Assembly (NCBI RefSeq): GCF_041956535.1
Contig: NW_027192196.1
Location: forward strand, 923,823-987,822
Direction: 5' to 3'
Source of the DNA: Calcarisporiella thermophila CBS 279.70
Lineage: Eukaryota; Calcarisporiellomycota
DNA length: 64,000 bases
Shown one piece after another: positions 1 through 10,880 of this stretch; within the stretch, counting starts at the first letter, position 1, and each line of letters starts with the position of its first letter. Position numbers and translations under genes: made by a program. Below the pieces are notes generated by a model. It ran no database searches, was not told where the DNA came from, and saw only the letters and a list, made by a program, of their open reading frames with translations.

Positions 1-2912
1 ATAATTCCCGATTCACCCGCGTGCTGGGCCGTGATAAAGCTATGAATGTCGGCGTAGATCGTTTTGGCGTTCTTGGGCAACACCTCGTACCGTAGATTGG
101 TTCGGTTGAAGCTCGATACAAATACGGCACATCCGCGAATACGCAGGTTATGTAACACGTCCTCCTTTACTTTTTCGTTTGCAGTTGCGGTCAGCGCCAT
201 CATGGGCACCGTTGGAAACTGCTCTTTCAAGCTGCCAAGCTGCTTGTAATCGGGCCGGAAGTCGTGCCCCCATTGACTAACACAGTGCGCTTCATCGATG
301 ACGAAGCGCGCCAGAAGATTCTTTTGGTGTAAGCGGCGAAGGGCGTTTTGGAACTGCGAGCTCTTGGACAACATCTCTGGCGTCACATATAGTAGCCGCA
401 GCCGCAATGAATTTTCGCTCTTGTCCAGCTCCTGGAAGACATCGCTACGCCGCTTTGCGTCAAGGGTACCGTTCAAACACATAGCCCCAATTCCGAGTGC
501 AATAAGATGCTGGATTTGGTCCTGCATCAAAGAGAGTAATGGAGACACAACGATGGTTACTCCTCGTGTCACGCCCTTATTTACAATGGCTGGTAGTTGG
601 TAGCACAAACTCTTTCCACCTCCCGTTGGCATCAACACAAACACATCCTTGCCGCTCAGGGTCGTATTGATCACCTCAAGTTGATTTTGTCTGAAATCTT
701 TGAGCTTGAATATTTGCTTAAGAGCTGCACGAACTTGCCCAGACCATGGGTATGATTCGGATGGTTTGGCAGGCGGGGCAGATGCACCTGTTCCTAATAG
801 GGTGGGTGTTGTTGAGAAGGCGGCTGGAGGAGTCTTGGGCACGATCGTGGAAATGGAGATGGAGTTTTGATCCACGTTTTCAATGTTTTCCACCTCAATG
901 TCATCCATCTGTGACCAAATGATGTCATCCAAATCCAAACCGCAATTGAAGTCGTCAGAACCTGTTGAGCGATGAGTGTTTTCGCGAGGAGACTCCTGCT
1001 GCTGGAAGGAATTATGAGGTTTAAATACATCGTCCTGCTTTACCCCGGAACGAGGCTGCGAATCCATCTGTGGGCTGTTTCTGGAAACGTTTTCATTTAT
1101 CTGCCCTTTGGCAATGGATCCCAAGGTTCCGGAACTAGTTCGATTAACATGCAGAGATTGCAGGTTGGCTGGGCTTGGCTCCTAATATCATGTAGTATAG
1201 CTAAACTAGGAGTAGCTATAAAAGAGGAGCTATTAAAATACCTTTTTCGACTCTCTCATTCTCATCTCACTTTTTATATCCTCGATATATGCTATTAGCG
1301 CAACTCTAAAAAGAATGCCACAGATAAACATTAAGATAACTCTAGATTAACACCCCTAAAATCATGAAATACCAACCGTTCGCTCTTTAAATCATTCATC
1401 ACTATATTATTCGAGCTCACACATTCATCAAAAAGTAGTGTACATATTTTATCGGAAATATCCTTTCGCTTTTCTACGTTTTCTTTGAGGAGTTCTGCCA
1501 GCTTTTCGTCTTGGACCTACATACAAGCGTAAAGAAATAGCAAAAAATGCTATTAATAATCTAGATACAATAAACCAGGTAAATGTAACAAGGTACCGTC
1601 TTTAAATTAGGATAGCCACCATAATCCAGGTCGCAGCAACCCGATTCTGTGGTGGTTTTCGACTCGATACGCTTTGGAGAATTTTCAAAGAGAAAGTCAT
1701 CCTCCTGTAGTATTGATAACTAAATATATCAGAAAAGAAACGCAGGCTAAGAAAAATAAGGGACATACCAAATCAACCGGAATACAGTCGTCTTCATCTA
1801 TTAAACTTGGTGAGTTGGAAGCATATTTTTCTGTGGCTATATTTGTCGCACTCCTACTAAAATTGCCGTGCGAATCTAATATCCAGGTATACATTAGGAT
1901 CATTATACTACATAACAGATAGTAAGTAAAAAACGAAAATAACCTTTAGAAGGAGGAATAGAATTCCTGTTTGCGCTTGTTCGCTCGGAAAAATTCGAGC
2001 CTGATCCCTCTCCAAGAGTAAGATTAACAATCTCATTTTCTTCCACATCAGATGTGATTATTTCGACAGAATCCTGAAATGGTGGGTTAGGTATTCTCGG
2101 AGGTGAATTTGGGACGAGAGTACCTAGAAAACAAGTAGAAATTTGATTTAATCTTGAGGAAATGAGGCATATACATGTTCATGCACACCTCTGGACGATG
2201 TTAAGTTATTTGTTCTTGTGTCAAAATTAGTTGTAATTTGAACTGATTCAATAGCCGAATTAAATTGAGAATTCTAAAGATTAATATCAAAAAGATTAGT
2301 TAATAAAATGGCCAAACCAAACTGAAGAAAAAGGAATTGAGAGATTGTTTCATTCGTACCTGGTCATAAAAGTCAGACGACTTGATTATTGCGGAATCTA
2401 AAGAGTATCTGGAATTGCTCCTTCTGTAGATCGGAAAGGAAAAAAAACTTAGTAGGGCAAGCGAATTTTTTTCATGGAAAAAAGGTAGATCATTACTTCA
2501 GCGTCTGTACTTCGTTAGTACTTGAGGCTTCGTAATGCCCGGAGGTTGTTCTACGTCGCTTCTGTGGTACATCTGCGTAGGGATTGAAGTCAAGCGATCC
2601 GTCTTGATAGTTAGTACCATTACCGTTCGATGAATACGAGAGAGGGGAAAGGTTGGAAATCGATGTGGAAGTACGGGTGGTTACCGTCGATTGAAGCCAT
2701 GCTAGTTGCTCGGTAAGATTGTTTTTGGGTTTGGCAAGTGGCCTCATATATGGAAGAAGAGAAAGGATACTGGATGGTTTCTGTTGGACTCGATGTTGTC
2801 TCCTCAAAAATTTCCTAGGAGATTTGAGTTGGAAAGAATATGACAAAAAACAACAAGATGTGTGACTGTCCTTCGTAAATCTAGGAAAAAATTTCGCGTT
2901 TTCGCGTTTCAT
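1..2912 (-). CDS. SGS1: RecQ family DNA helicase, BLM/Sgs1 type (3' end beyond window)
   Basis: 3'-5' DNA helicase of the RecQ family, expected to act with Top3-Rmi1 in dissolving recombination intermediates in the nucleus. The exon at about 1-1190 encodes the first helicase half: motif I MPTGGGKSLCYQLPA, the DEAH box inside the RecQ-specific loop DEAHCVSQWGHDFRPDY, and motif III ALTATA. The second helicase lobe, RQC and HRDC lie beyond base 1. Upstream are several short exons (e.g. 2497-2912, about 2361-2423) encoding a Ser/Asn-rich, acidic N-terminal extension, as in Sgs1 and BLM. Near the N-terminus NNLTEQLAWLQST resembles the Top3/Rmi1-binding start of Sgs1. Start: ATG at 2912 is the first in frame, but ATG at 2747 sits just before the NNLTEQL motif and is a credible alternative. 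The long N-terminal tail favours Sgs1/BLM over a short RecQ1. Family call is certain; the exact N-terminal exons are less so. Confidence 0.9.
2892..2909. promoter_or_regulatory. Tandem TTCGCGTT (MCB/E2F-like) motifs at the RecQ gene start
   Basis: Two adjacent copies of TTCGCGTT lie at 2892-2909, overlapping the first codons if translation starts at 2912, or about 150 bp upstream if it starts at 2747. Tandem CGCG elements of this kind bind MBF/E2F-class G1/S regulators in fungi. The role here is inferred from the motif only. Confidence 0.4.
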
Positions 2913-4320
2913 TTAACTTAATAGTCAACTTTTGGACTCTTAATCGCATCCATTTGGACTTGGATTGATTCCTACTAAATTATTGGTCTTACGCAATAAT
3001 CAAGAACTCTACTACAAATTGCAGGTTATATAAATTTATAAAGGCTTTTCTCCCCAATCTGTTATTTATTCTGTGCTAAATGTTTATTGCTCCATGGGAT
3101 CGCTGATAGATGTTCAGACTTAAAATGCTAAATGGCGTTTTCAATGTTCAATTGTACCCCTTGATCAGAGGCCAATCTTGAAGATCAAATAAGTCAATCT
3201 AAAAAATGTGGTTTTATGGCAGAGAGATAGAAAACAGTAGGGATATATATTTGATAGTGTCATTTCCAATCCAAACAATATCCTAATGGGTGCTTCAGGT
3301 AAAGGTCACAAAAATACAAGACCTTGGTATTTTATTCAGTAAGAATCCTGATCATAGGTAGGGGATACTTATACTGCTAAATACAATATAATTTGGTGAA
3401 GTTTGAACCATTGCCAGTATCTCTCCAAATTGGTGCATGATGCGATATTTGTAGACCTAGAAATTTGTCGAGAACTTTGCTCAAAGATCGTTTTCCACAA
3501 ATAACTTTGTGCGTTCTCTCGGGTTTCCTCTTAGCACTTTCGAGTATTTTAGTCGCTAACAGTGAGAGCTGGCCCGGTTGCCGACCGCTGAGGGTGAAAC
3601 TAAATTAAACCGAAGCTGGCAATCTACAAAAAAAGAAAAGTTTCAGAGCCGAGCTCGAATTCGAGACCATTGGTTAATAGACGGATTTCTGCTCTATCAT
3701 TTTATGATAGGATACCATTTACAGTCACCCACCGCAATTCCAATCAGATAGAAGCAGCCTGATATTTTGTCTTTTGTGTACCATGTACAAAATCATTGTA
3801 GTCAACAGCAAGCCATGGTGGCATGGATAAGCTCGGGGGCAGGGCCTGGTATATTTAGCTTGCTAGAGTGATATCTCTTTGGTTTGTCTCAGAATAGGAA
3901 CCACTGTCCTAGTAGAAGCAACCCTGTGGGGGCTCTGCGCTAAGGGTGCGTTGTGCTATGATGGAATTTCTAAAGAGCACAGCCCAGTATAAATAGAAAA
4001 TCAGTTTTCGGAAAACCTAAAATTTCCTCAACCCTTCGTGATTTGTTGCGTTTTGCAGGCTGAGAAAAATATTTCAAGCGCGATTTCGAGGGAACAAGTG
4101 CGGGCTGAGTGCCGTAACTCGTTCTTGTTTTCAATCATCAATCTTATCCACTCCTTATAGATCGAATTCCCCCCATGCTCTACTAATTCCGCATACCATA
4201 GACCTCCTAATACCTTTCATCCTAAAAGCTCGCTTTAATCTCGCTCTCTCATTAATCCTACTTGCTTAATTTATACCCTTCCTCACCTCATCAAGTTTAA
4301 TTTCCAAAATATTAATAACC
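2913..4320. other. Intergenic region between divergent RecQ and SH3 genes
   Basis: About 1.4 kb, AT-rich with a somewhat more GC-rich island at 3540-3960. I see no conserved open frame, tRNA or other RNA gene. A TATA-like CAGTATAAATAG lies near 3987-3998, upstream of the SH3 gene, and a small hairpin CTATCA-ttttA-TGATAG is at about 3695. The promoters of both flanking genes must be here. Confidence 0.5.
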
Positions 4321-5436
4321 ATGCGCTGGAAACGTTTTTATGAACTCCTCCTTCTTTTTCAACTCTCCACATTGGCTCGCCCCCAGACTTTCCGCAGGCG
4401 TCACCGCCATTCACGTAGGCGCTCTTCGCCCCTTCAGCTTGAGTCCAGAGATATCTTCGACGACATTATTTTTGGTCCCGGTAAAGATAAAAAGGAAGGA
4501 AAAGGAGAAAAAGGAAATGATAAAGAAAAGATTCCAAAGAAAGACATAAATGACGATGATCATTTTCCTGACATTGATAAGGAACCGGGCAAGAATAAGA
4601 AGCCACCAGGGGGTGATGTCCCTGAGAAAAATAAGGAGGTAGGAAAAGATAAGGATGACGGGGCGAAAGATAAAAACCAGCAAGGAAACCCGAACCCGAA
4701 CCCGAACCCGAACCCGAAGCCAGTAACGAAGCCAGCGCCGATCTCCTCTGCAATCCCACCTTCCTCATCCGCTTCTTCCTCCAGTTCATTACTTCCCCCG
4801 TCCACTCCACTGGCTTCATCCAGTGCTGCTAAAGCCACAAGCAGCTCCACACCCCCAGTCTCTACTGCTGTGTCTTCTCTTTCCTCCTCTTCGCTTAAAC
4901 CAAGTGCCACTGCAGAGCCTTTCAACACAGTTGCTGGCACAAACGTGAATACAGAGGTCTCGCAAAACATGGTTATCGGCCTTTCCGTTATTGGTGGCTT
5001 GCTGCTTCTCATAGTGGCGTTCATTTTCTACGTGCGCTACCGACGTCGCCAGGCTATTACCGCTGCTCTGATTGCAAAATCTGCTGCCGAGTTTGGTAAC
5101 GCTAATGCAATCTCCCCTAAGGATGAGAAGGCGGCCCTTGCATCCGGCCTAGTGAATAGCTCTTCCCCTGGCGGAGGTCAGCCTATTGGCACATTCACGG
5201 TTATTGCAACCTACTCCCCCTCTTTGCCTGACGAGCTTGACCTGCAAACCGGAGACCAGGTGCGCGTACTCCATGAGTACGACGACGGATGGGTTCAGGC
5301 TATGAACCTGACCCAGGGTGGTCTAAAAGGCGTTTGCCCCAAGTTTTGCCTGGATATGCATGGATCAAAGCCTGGCGCTCAACGGCAGTCAAAGCGAAAG
5401 TCCTCAAGATACAGTATGTATTATGGAGGCAACTAA
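4321..5436 (+). CDS. Single-pass membrane protein with cytoplasmic SH3 domain (Fus1-like layout)
   Basis: Intronless, 371 aa. Order: hydrophobic signal sequence (about residues 1-22); a Lys/Asp/Glu-rich stretch with repeated GKDKK/EKNK runs; an (Asn-Pro)n run near residue 126; a Ser/Thr/Pro mucin-like stalk (about 138-205); one transmembrane helix (about 217-240, IGLSVIGGLLLLIVAFIFY) followed by a basic stop-transfer RYRRRQ; and a C-terminal SH3 domain (about 289-345) with the ALYDY-like ATYSPSLPDEL, the DDGW Trp motif and a final basic tail. The layout matches yeast Fus1 and the many SH3 wall-sensor or fusion proteins of early-diverging fungi. The outside part is probably O-glycosylated and wall-associated; the SH3 domain should recruit proline-rich signalling partners. 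Orthology to Fus1 cannot be claimed from layout alone. Downstream is a T-rich 3' UTR region. Confidence 0.85.
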   Translation: MRWKRFYELLLLFQLSTLARPQTFRRRHRHSRRRSSPLQLESRDIFDDIIFGPGKDKKEGKGEKGNDKEKIPKKDINDDDHFPDIDKEPGKNKKPPGGDVPEKNKEVGKDKDDGAKDKNQQGNPNPNPNPNPKPVTKPAPISSAIPPSSSASSSSSLLPPSTPLASSSAAKATSSSTPPVSTAVSSLSSSSLKPSATAEPFNTVAGTNVNTEVSQNMVIGLSVIGGLLLLIVAFIFYVRYRRRQAITAALIAKSAAEFGNANAISPKDEKAALASGLVNSSSPGGGQPIGTFTVIATYSPSLPDELDLQTGDQVRVLHEYDDGWVQAMNLTQGGLKGVCPKFCLDMHGSKPGAQRQSKRKSSRYSMYYGGN

Positions 5437-5881
5437 TCTACTCCATCCCCCGTTTTTTTTTCTCTTTCCTTTCCTTTCCTTTCACTCCTGATGCATTTTT
5501 CTATTTCCTTTTTTCGTCCTATTTATATATTTATAAGTATATAAATATCTTATTTAATTGTTTCTTGTTGTTGACCTCAATACTTTTGGGAGGTATTCTT
5601 TTTCTTTTTTGCTCCCTTTAAATGTTCAATGAATAAACAGAAGGATTCTATCCCGATTTCATACTTCAGATTGATTTAAGATTGCTGATGACGTTTCCAA
5701 GTAACAACACCCCTCTATTTTTCGAGCTTCTCATCCGACCAGAGAGACATTTATTTTTTTTTAAAGAAAAAAATCCACCAGCATGCTGCGAATTATTCCA
5801 CTTGCACACTCGGCGAGGCGTAAATAATACGATGGTGTTATTTCTCATTCAACTCACTAAAATATATACATTCTCATAGCG
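5437..5881. other. Intergenic region between SH3 gene and NDUFA9
   Basis: About 445 bp, T-rich, including pyrimidine tracts and AATAAA-like sequence near 5631 that may serve 3' end formation of the SH3 gene. No gene seen. Confidence 0.5.
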
Positions 5882-7389
5882 ATGTGCTCTCACTCCAAAT
5901 TAACCGTTATCACGATGTCCAAGGTATAGACATAGTTTATATTCCAAGTGTGTTCTAACCAATTATTTACTGTCTGAGCGGATTGTCGAGTAGAGAAATG
6001 CCCATGACCTTATGATTCGAAAGAAGACCGGTAAGCCGATTGTGAGCTCAGGTGCTGGAGGACGGTAAGATCTATTAATTTTATTTAGATTATATCCATT
6101 TGGCACACTTCTGATAATTTTCCCGGGAATAGTTCTTCTGTAAGTGGCCACGTTGCGACAGTATTCGGATGCACTGGTTTCCTTGGTCGATATGTTACTC
6201 ATAAACTTGGTATATAGTTAAAGCATATTCATTCCCTGAATTTTTTTGGCTGATTGTAAATTGTTCTATTCGACAGCCAAAATCGGCACCCAAGTCATCA
6301 CTCCTTATCGCGATGAGGAAGCGCAGCGCCCCCTTAAAGTTATGGGCGACCTTGGTCAAGTAGTCAAGATGGTAATTTACGATTTCTGTATATTCTGAGA
6401 ATCGAATTCGTGATATATTTTTTTGTATTGCATGGCAGGAATTTGATCTGCGAAATCGTGAGCAGCTCGTTGAATGTATTCGCCACTCCGACATCGTTTA
6501 CAATATCATCGGACGTGATTACGAGACAAAAAATTTCTCATTTGATGATGTGCATGTTGAAGGTGCTCGTGCCATTGCAGAAATTTGCCGTGAAGTCGGC
6601 ACCCCGCGTCTCGTGCATGTTTCAGCCCTGAACGCAGACGAGAATTCTCCATCAAAATTCCTGCGCAGCAAGGTGAGTATTCTCCGCTTGGTGTATATAG
6701 AATGTATATTTATGAGCCCCGCCTCTACTCTAGGCTCTTGGCGAGAAAGTCGTGAAAGAGATCGTCCCAGACGCAACCATTGTACGCCCCGCCACCATGT
6801 ACGGTTATGACGACCGATTTTTAAATCGCATGGGCTCTCGCCGAGGAACTCAATTCCTTTTGAACGAGGGTAAAACCCGCCTGCGGCCTGTTCATGTCCT
6901 CGACGTGGCTGAAGCGATGTTTATTATGCTGAATGCTGAGTCCACCATTGGAAAGACATTCGAGCTCTATGGGTGAGTTGTCTATTCTTATCAGCCCGAA
7001 ACCCAGCGAGGCCTAATTTTTTTTTTCTCTCCTACGATCTTAGCTCACAAGAGTACACCTATAAGCAAATTTGGGACTTGATCGCTGATCTCTCCAAGCG
7101 TCAGCCTAAAGAGGTGCACATACCCGTACCCCTTGCCAAAGCAGTTGCCACCGTTCTAGATAAGCTTCCTTGGCCCGTTCTCTCACCCGATCAAATTACG
7201 CGTGCCCTCATCTCTGACGAGCCAAGCGCCAACGCGCACACCTTCGCGGATCTTCTCATCGAACCCCATCGTCTTGAGGATGTAGCCATTCAGTTTGTGC
7301 GAAGATTCCGTTCCAGTAACTACTTTGACCAGCCGCTTGAAAAGGGGGACGGCGAGGTCAAGAAGGGAGTGTACCATGTCGTTAACTAG
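5882..7389 (+). CDS. NDUFA9: Mitochondrial complex I 39-kDa subunit (NDUFA9)
   Basis: Accessory subunit of NADH:ubiquinone oxidoreductase, an atypical short-chain dehydrogenase that binds NADPH and stabilises the Q-module. The spliced protein contains the Rossmann motif [12 protein letters not shown], then [75 protein letters not shown] and [11 protein letters not shown], all close to NDUFA9. At least six exons: introns lie near 5925-5992, 6074-6156, 6211-6264, 6372-6437, 6673-6734 and 6974-7043. Start: ATG at 5882 is first in frame; a second ATG at 5915 (MSKRNAHDLM) joins the next exon cleanly and is also possible. The N-terminus is short for a presequence. Presence of complex I excludes the Saccharomyces lineage. 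Stop TAG at 7387. Confidence 0.93.
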
Positions 7390-8289
7390 AGCTTGAAGCG
7401 TCGCGTTCCATGTGTTTTCTTTTTATAGGATGCCTGCTCTAGAGAGGGGCGGGAGTGTTCTAATTCATATACATATAATAAAATAGAGATTGGTTGTTAT
7501 CTATTATCCCAGTTTTATGCTCACCTCTTAGTCTTTTATCCGCTTCGAGACAGGATGGCTTGTCCAAGTGCCTACTTCCATTGACCACCCCTTGGTGAAC
7601 TTTTTCATTAGAAAACGAACCACGTATTATACCAGGGCTTCCATATCATCCTTTTTGATTTGCAATTGTTTGCTCTTCAAGCCAAGTCATCAGAAGCCAT
7701 CCATTATAGTGGAGGATTGGTCGTCTCTTACATCATGCGAAGCACAAGATGAAACGTAGAAAATTGCATTCGTTGATCCCCCTAGGAGCACCGATGTCAA
7801 AAGGAATGACAGACGTAAACGGGTGCAAAATTTCTGCAGCCGATATTAGACGTGTTGCAAAACTTTTTAATTTTTACACAGTCAGGGCCGTAGGTGGGGC
7901 ATGCGATATCGAATCGAAACATGGGGCCGAAGCTGATAACAACGTAGGCCCACATGAAAGACACGTGTTCGAGCCTCCCCCCTCCTTTGCAGGAAAGGGT
8001 CGGGTGAAACGAGGAGTGTGCAAATTTGAGTGTTCACTTATCAGTTCGGGAATCTCGGATAGCACTTCTAGTATAGGGGTCGTTTATTATCTCTTGAGCT
8101 TATTTATAACACAGAGTAGTAATACTGCCATTGCAAGGAAGAGAAAGGAAACAAAGGTAAAATAGACAAAGTAGTGCGTAAAAAAACAAAAACGAAAGAA
8201 AATAAAACAAAAAGAAAGCTTAATAGAACATTGAAACCAAAGACTAGAGAGGGAACAAATGTTAGAACACTACAGGGGAGACCGGGATT
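7390..8289. other. Intergenic region between convergent NDUFA9 and HMO1-like genes
   Basis: About 900 bp. An open frame of 138 codons at 7749-8165 (+) has no recognisable domain and an unnatural composition; I do not call it. The last part (8100-8289) is A-rich on the + strand and probably the 3' UTR side of the HMO1-like gene. Nothing else recognised. Confidence 0.45.
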
Positions 8290-9151
8290 TTACTGGAGAT
8301 GCTTTTTCTTTTTCCGCTTCGACACCTCATCGCCACCGTTGAGGGAGTCGGCCTTTTCTTTCTTCTTCTTCTCTTTCTTCTTCTCCTCCGCCTCTTTCTT
8401 CTTGTCCTTTGTCTTGTCCTTTGCCTCACTGCTCACGGGCTTCCCCTTGGTCCGCTTGGCGGGAGGTGCCTTTGTTTCCTCCTCGCTCGACTCCTCGCCG
8501 CTAGCGCTGCTCTCGGCTATCTCCTCAACGGCCGAGTGCACCTCCTCCTCGGAGCCGTGTTCGTGGTGAGGCGAAGCCTTTCCAGCCAGATACTCCCGCT
8601 TCTTCTCGTCATACTCCTCCTTCTCCTTCATATACCTCTCCTCATACTGCTTCCTCAAATCGGGCGACAGATTCTTCCAGCGCTCACCAATAATGGTCAC
8701 GATTTTCTTCTGATCCGCGTCGGGGAATTCTTCCTTGACTTTGGTGCGCACCGCGTTACTAAAATGGATGTAGGCTGTATGTGGTTTCTTGGGCGCGTTG
8801 GGATCGATTTCACGCTTGCGCTTTTGCGGGTGGCCGGAGGCGGAGGCGTGCGCGTCTTCGTGGAGAGAGGTGACGAGCTGGGGAAGGATATTGTTGGCTT
8901 CTTCGAGGAAGTCGGCGACGGTCCGCAGGGCGGTCACGGCCTATTTTAAGAAAACCAGGAGAAGAGCAGGGATAAGTATCATTAGGCAAGGGCGAGAGGG
9001 GAGGGAGAGGGGGAAAAGGTCGAAGAAGTACTATCGCTTATTAGACCACGTTTACTTCCTAGCGTCAAAGATGAAGTCAACTTACCCCCATAGTCTTCTT
9101 CTTCAATAGTTTGACCAAACCATTGAGTTCGGCTTGAGAATGCTGAGCCAT
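8290..9151 (-). CDS. HMO1: Hmo1-like HMG-box chromatin protein
   Basis: 238 aa from two exons: 9086-9151 and 8290-8940, intron 8941-9085 with GTAAGT donor. An N-terminal helical segment (MAQHSQAELNGLVKLLKKK... through LHEDAH) resembles the divergent box A of Hmo1. A canonical HMG box follows at about residues 68-140 (DPNAPKKPHTAYIHFSN... IIGERWKNLSPDLRKQYEE... EKREYLAG), then an acidic Glu/Ser stretch and a strongly Lys-rich tail ending KKKKHLQ. This order matches Hmo1, which bends DNA at rRNA and ribosomal-protein gene promoters. An Nhp6-type protein would lack both the N-terminal domain and the basic tail; Nhp10 is another alternative. The upstream region on the coding strand is an unusually long pyrimidine tract. 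Confidence 0.78.
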
Positions 9152-10203
9152 GGAGTCTAATACACGTAAAAAAGAGGGTTTAGTACGTAGGTTAGACGGG
9201 CAAAGGATATTTAAGAATAAGGGTAGGGTTGGAGGGGTGGGGGGATATGAAATATTTAAGTATATATAAATGGTAATGACGCGTCAATGGGGAGGGGAGG
9301 GAATGAGAAGAGGGGGGAAAGGAGGGGTAATCACCTTGAGACGTGTGAGAGAGCCTGTGGGGTCTTGGAGGGTGATTGGGCTGAGGCGGTATGGGGGGGG
9401 GTTGGATGGACTAGGGAGTCAGGGCTTTGGGGGGATGGAATGGGCGGGAACTTTGTTCAGAGAAAAGCCGGCCGTAAAGGTGGGCAAAACTATTTGACTC
9501 TACAGAACAAAGAACAGAAGAGCAAAGAGAGAAAAATTTTTCGCTTGTTTACGGATTTAACCCGGGGGGGGGGGGGGAGGGCGCGTGAGTTCAGTGGTGA
9601 ACGGGGGGAAAATATGCGAGACGGATTGAAATTGGGTTACTCAGCTTGAAAGAAGCAAAGCAGGAAAGACACGGGCCGAATGAATGGCCGAGATGCTTCA
9701 TTAAACCGCCCGACTGTAATTCCATGGGAAAAATTAAATGGGCTGTCGGAAGCGACCGCATAAACTGTAACCTCCGGCCCGCCCTCGGCCAGTCACCAGA
9801 ACACCGCTGAGGCAAAATTCAGGGCTTCCGGAAACTCTGACCACCGGCACGCCAGCACAGCCAAAGAGCTAAAGGGAAAAAGCGGCCCGGCCCCACGAAC
9901 TCCTGACTGCAACCTGCAGAGGCCGCTCAGCCCGCAAGGGCAAATACTGACTAGGTCAAGCGGACTCGTTTGTAGGGAGATTAACCCAAGCTCGATCAAC
10001 TGAGCAGAATCCTCATTCTAAAAGCTAAAATAGACCGCTTTATAATTGAAACATAAAATAGTACAAAACAAATTCAAAATGAAGAAAAAGGGAAAAGATA
10101 CAAAACAATCAATCGAAAGCAAAAGTTCGTCTGCGATTTAAAGTCAATGAATGAGTCCACATTAAAAAGAAAAAAAAAAGAGAAAATAGGTATTATAGAG
10201 ATT
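9152..10203. other. Intergenic region upstream of HMO1-like gene
   Basis: About 1.05 kb. The first 300 bp are almost pure purine on the + strand (pyrimidine on the HMO1 sense strand) and include one ACGCGT at 9279-9284. A GC-richer block at about 9640-9990 has only short frames without similarity I recognise. From 10010 it is A-rich. Confidence 0.45.
9564..9577 (+). repeat. 14-nt uninterrupted G tract
   Basis: Fourteen consecutive G bases preceded by CCC and followed by AGGG. It lies in the purine-rich upstream region of the HMO1-like gene and is able in principle to form a G-quadruplex. It is also a likely sequencing or polymerase-slippage problem, so the length is uncertain. Confidence 0.85.
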
Positions 10204-10880
10204 CTAGGATTGCTGAGGCTTCATGAATCCTAAGAGCTGCTTGTCCCTCAGCATTTGCAACACATGCAGCATGCCCATCCGGCTCTTCGCCGTATTATCC
10301 GAATACCTTTTCACTCCAAAACCCTCGATTCTCCCGGTCAGGCCGAAACCTAATCGCGATACCACACGCGCTTCAGTGGTGACCTCCGTCCATTCTCTAT
10401 TGTCCGGATGAGGGCGGAAAGTCTGCGTCTCTTCAACGGACATGACGCGGGCATGGGAAAGATTGCGAGTGCGAGTCACCATAGTGCGCGTGTGGGGATC
10501 TACCTCGGATTCTTCGATGATAAAGGCCTCAGTGTTTTTCACGATCTACAAAACACTCATTGGTAAGCAAACACCGGAGGGAAAATATCTTGGCAATGGA
10601 CAATTACCCCGCGAGGAGCCCATTTAGGCAACTTCCCACTCTTAAGTATAATACGGGTTGTTCGTAAGACACCTGTCACTGGATCTACTGTCCGATCTAA
10701 CACGTCAACGCTGTGCACATGTGAAGCAAACGGGTTTGGATATCGCACCCAAAATGCATATGTCACATTGGACCATGGGTAACTAGCTCAATGAAATCGT
10801 AAGAATCGCCCAAGATCATGTGAAAAGGCAAAATTCAAGGCTTACTCGTATTTAAAGCTGTGCTGGTAGAACTTGACCAT
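10204..10880 (-). CDS. UPS1: PRELI/MSF1 domain protein, Ups1-like mitochondrial lipid transfer protein
   Basis: About 180 aa in three exons. The first encodes MVKFYQHSFKYE; the second YPWSNVTYAFWVRYPNPFAS through LPKWAPRG; the third IVKNTEAFIIEESEVDP to the stop at 10204. The whole protein is one PRELI/MSF1 domain: WxxVxxAFWxRYPNP, the HVxSVDVLDR strand, the LPKW motif and the conserved VDPHTRTMVTRTRNLSHAR and GWTEV-like strands. Ups1/PRELID1, with Mdm35, carries phosphatidic acid from outer to inner mitochondrial membrane for cardiolipin synthesis. MVKFY, AFWxRYPNP and LPKW are closer to PRELID1/Ups1 than to PRELID3/Ups2, but the paralogue assignment is by eye. The same-strand neighbour downstream is the HMO1-like gene. 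Confidence 0.87.

Noticed and set aside
2762-2770. GTATCCTTT on the minus strand, a perfect U12 GT-type donor, in the first RecQ exon
   Set aside because: The reading frame continues through it into NNLTEQLAWL, and no U12 branch site follows at a suitable distance.
4411-5024. Minus-strand frames of 90-154 codons over the SH3 gene
   Set aside because: Antisense shadows of the Lys-, Asn-Pro- and Ser-rich repeats.
5882-5992. In-frame TAG just before the NDUFA9 conserved region, suggesting a broken gene
   Set aside because: The TAG is the 3' splice site of a short intron (GTATAG...CGAGTAG); splicing joins MSK to RNAHDLM in frame.
7749-8165. 138-codon + frame downstream of NDUFA9
   Set aside because: No recognisable motif and no helpful codon bias; probably chance.
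9820-9880. CCGGAAG-containing segment resembling the SRP RNA helix 8 tetraloop
   Set aside because: The flanking symmetric-loop bases do not match the SRP consensus on either strand.
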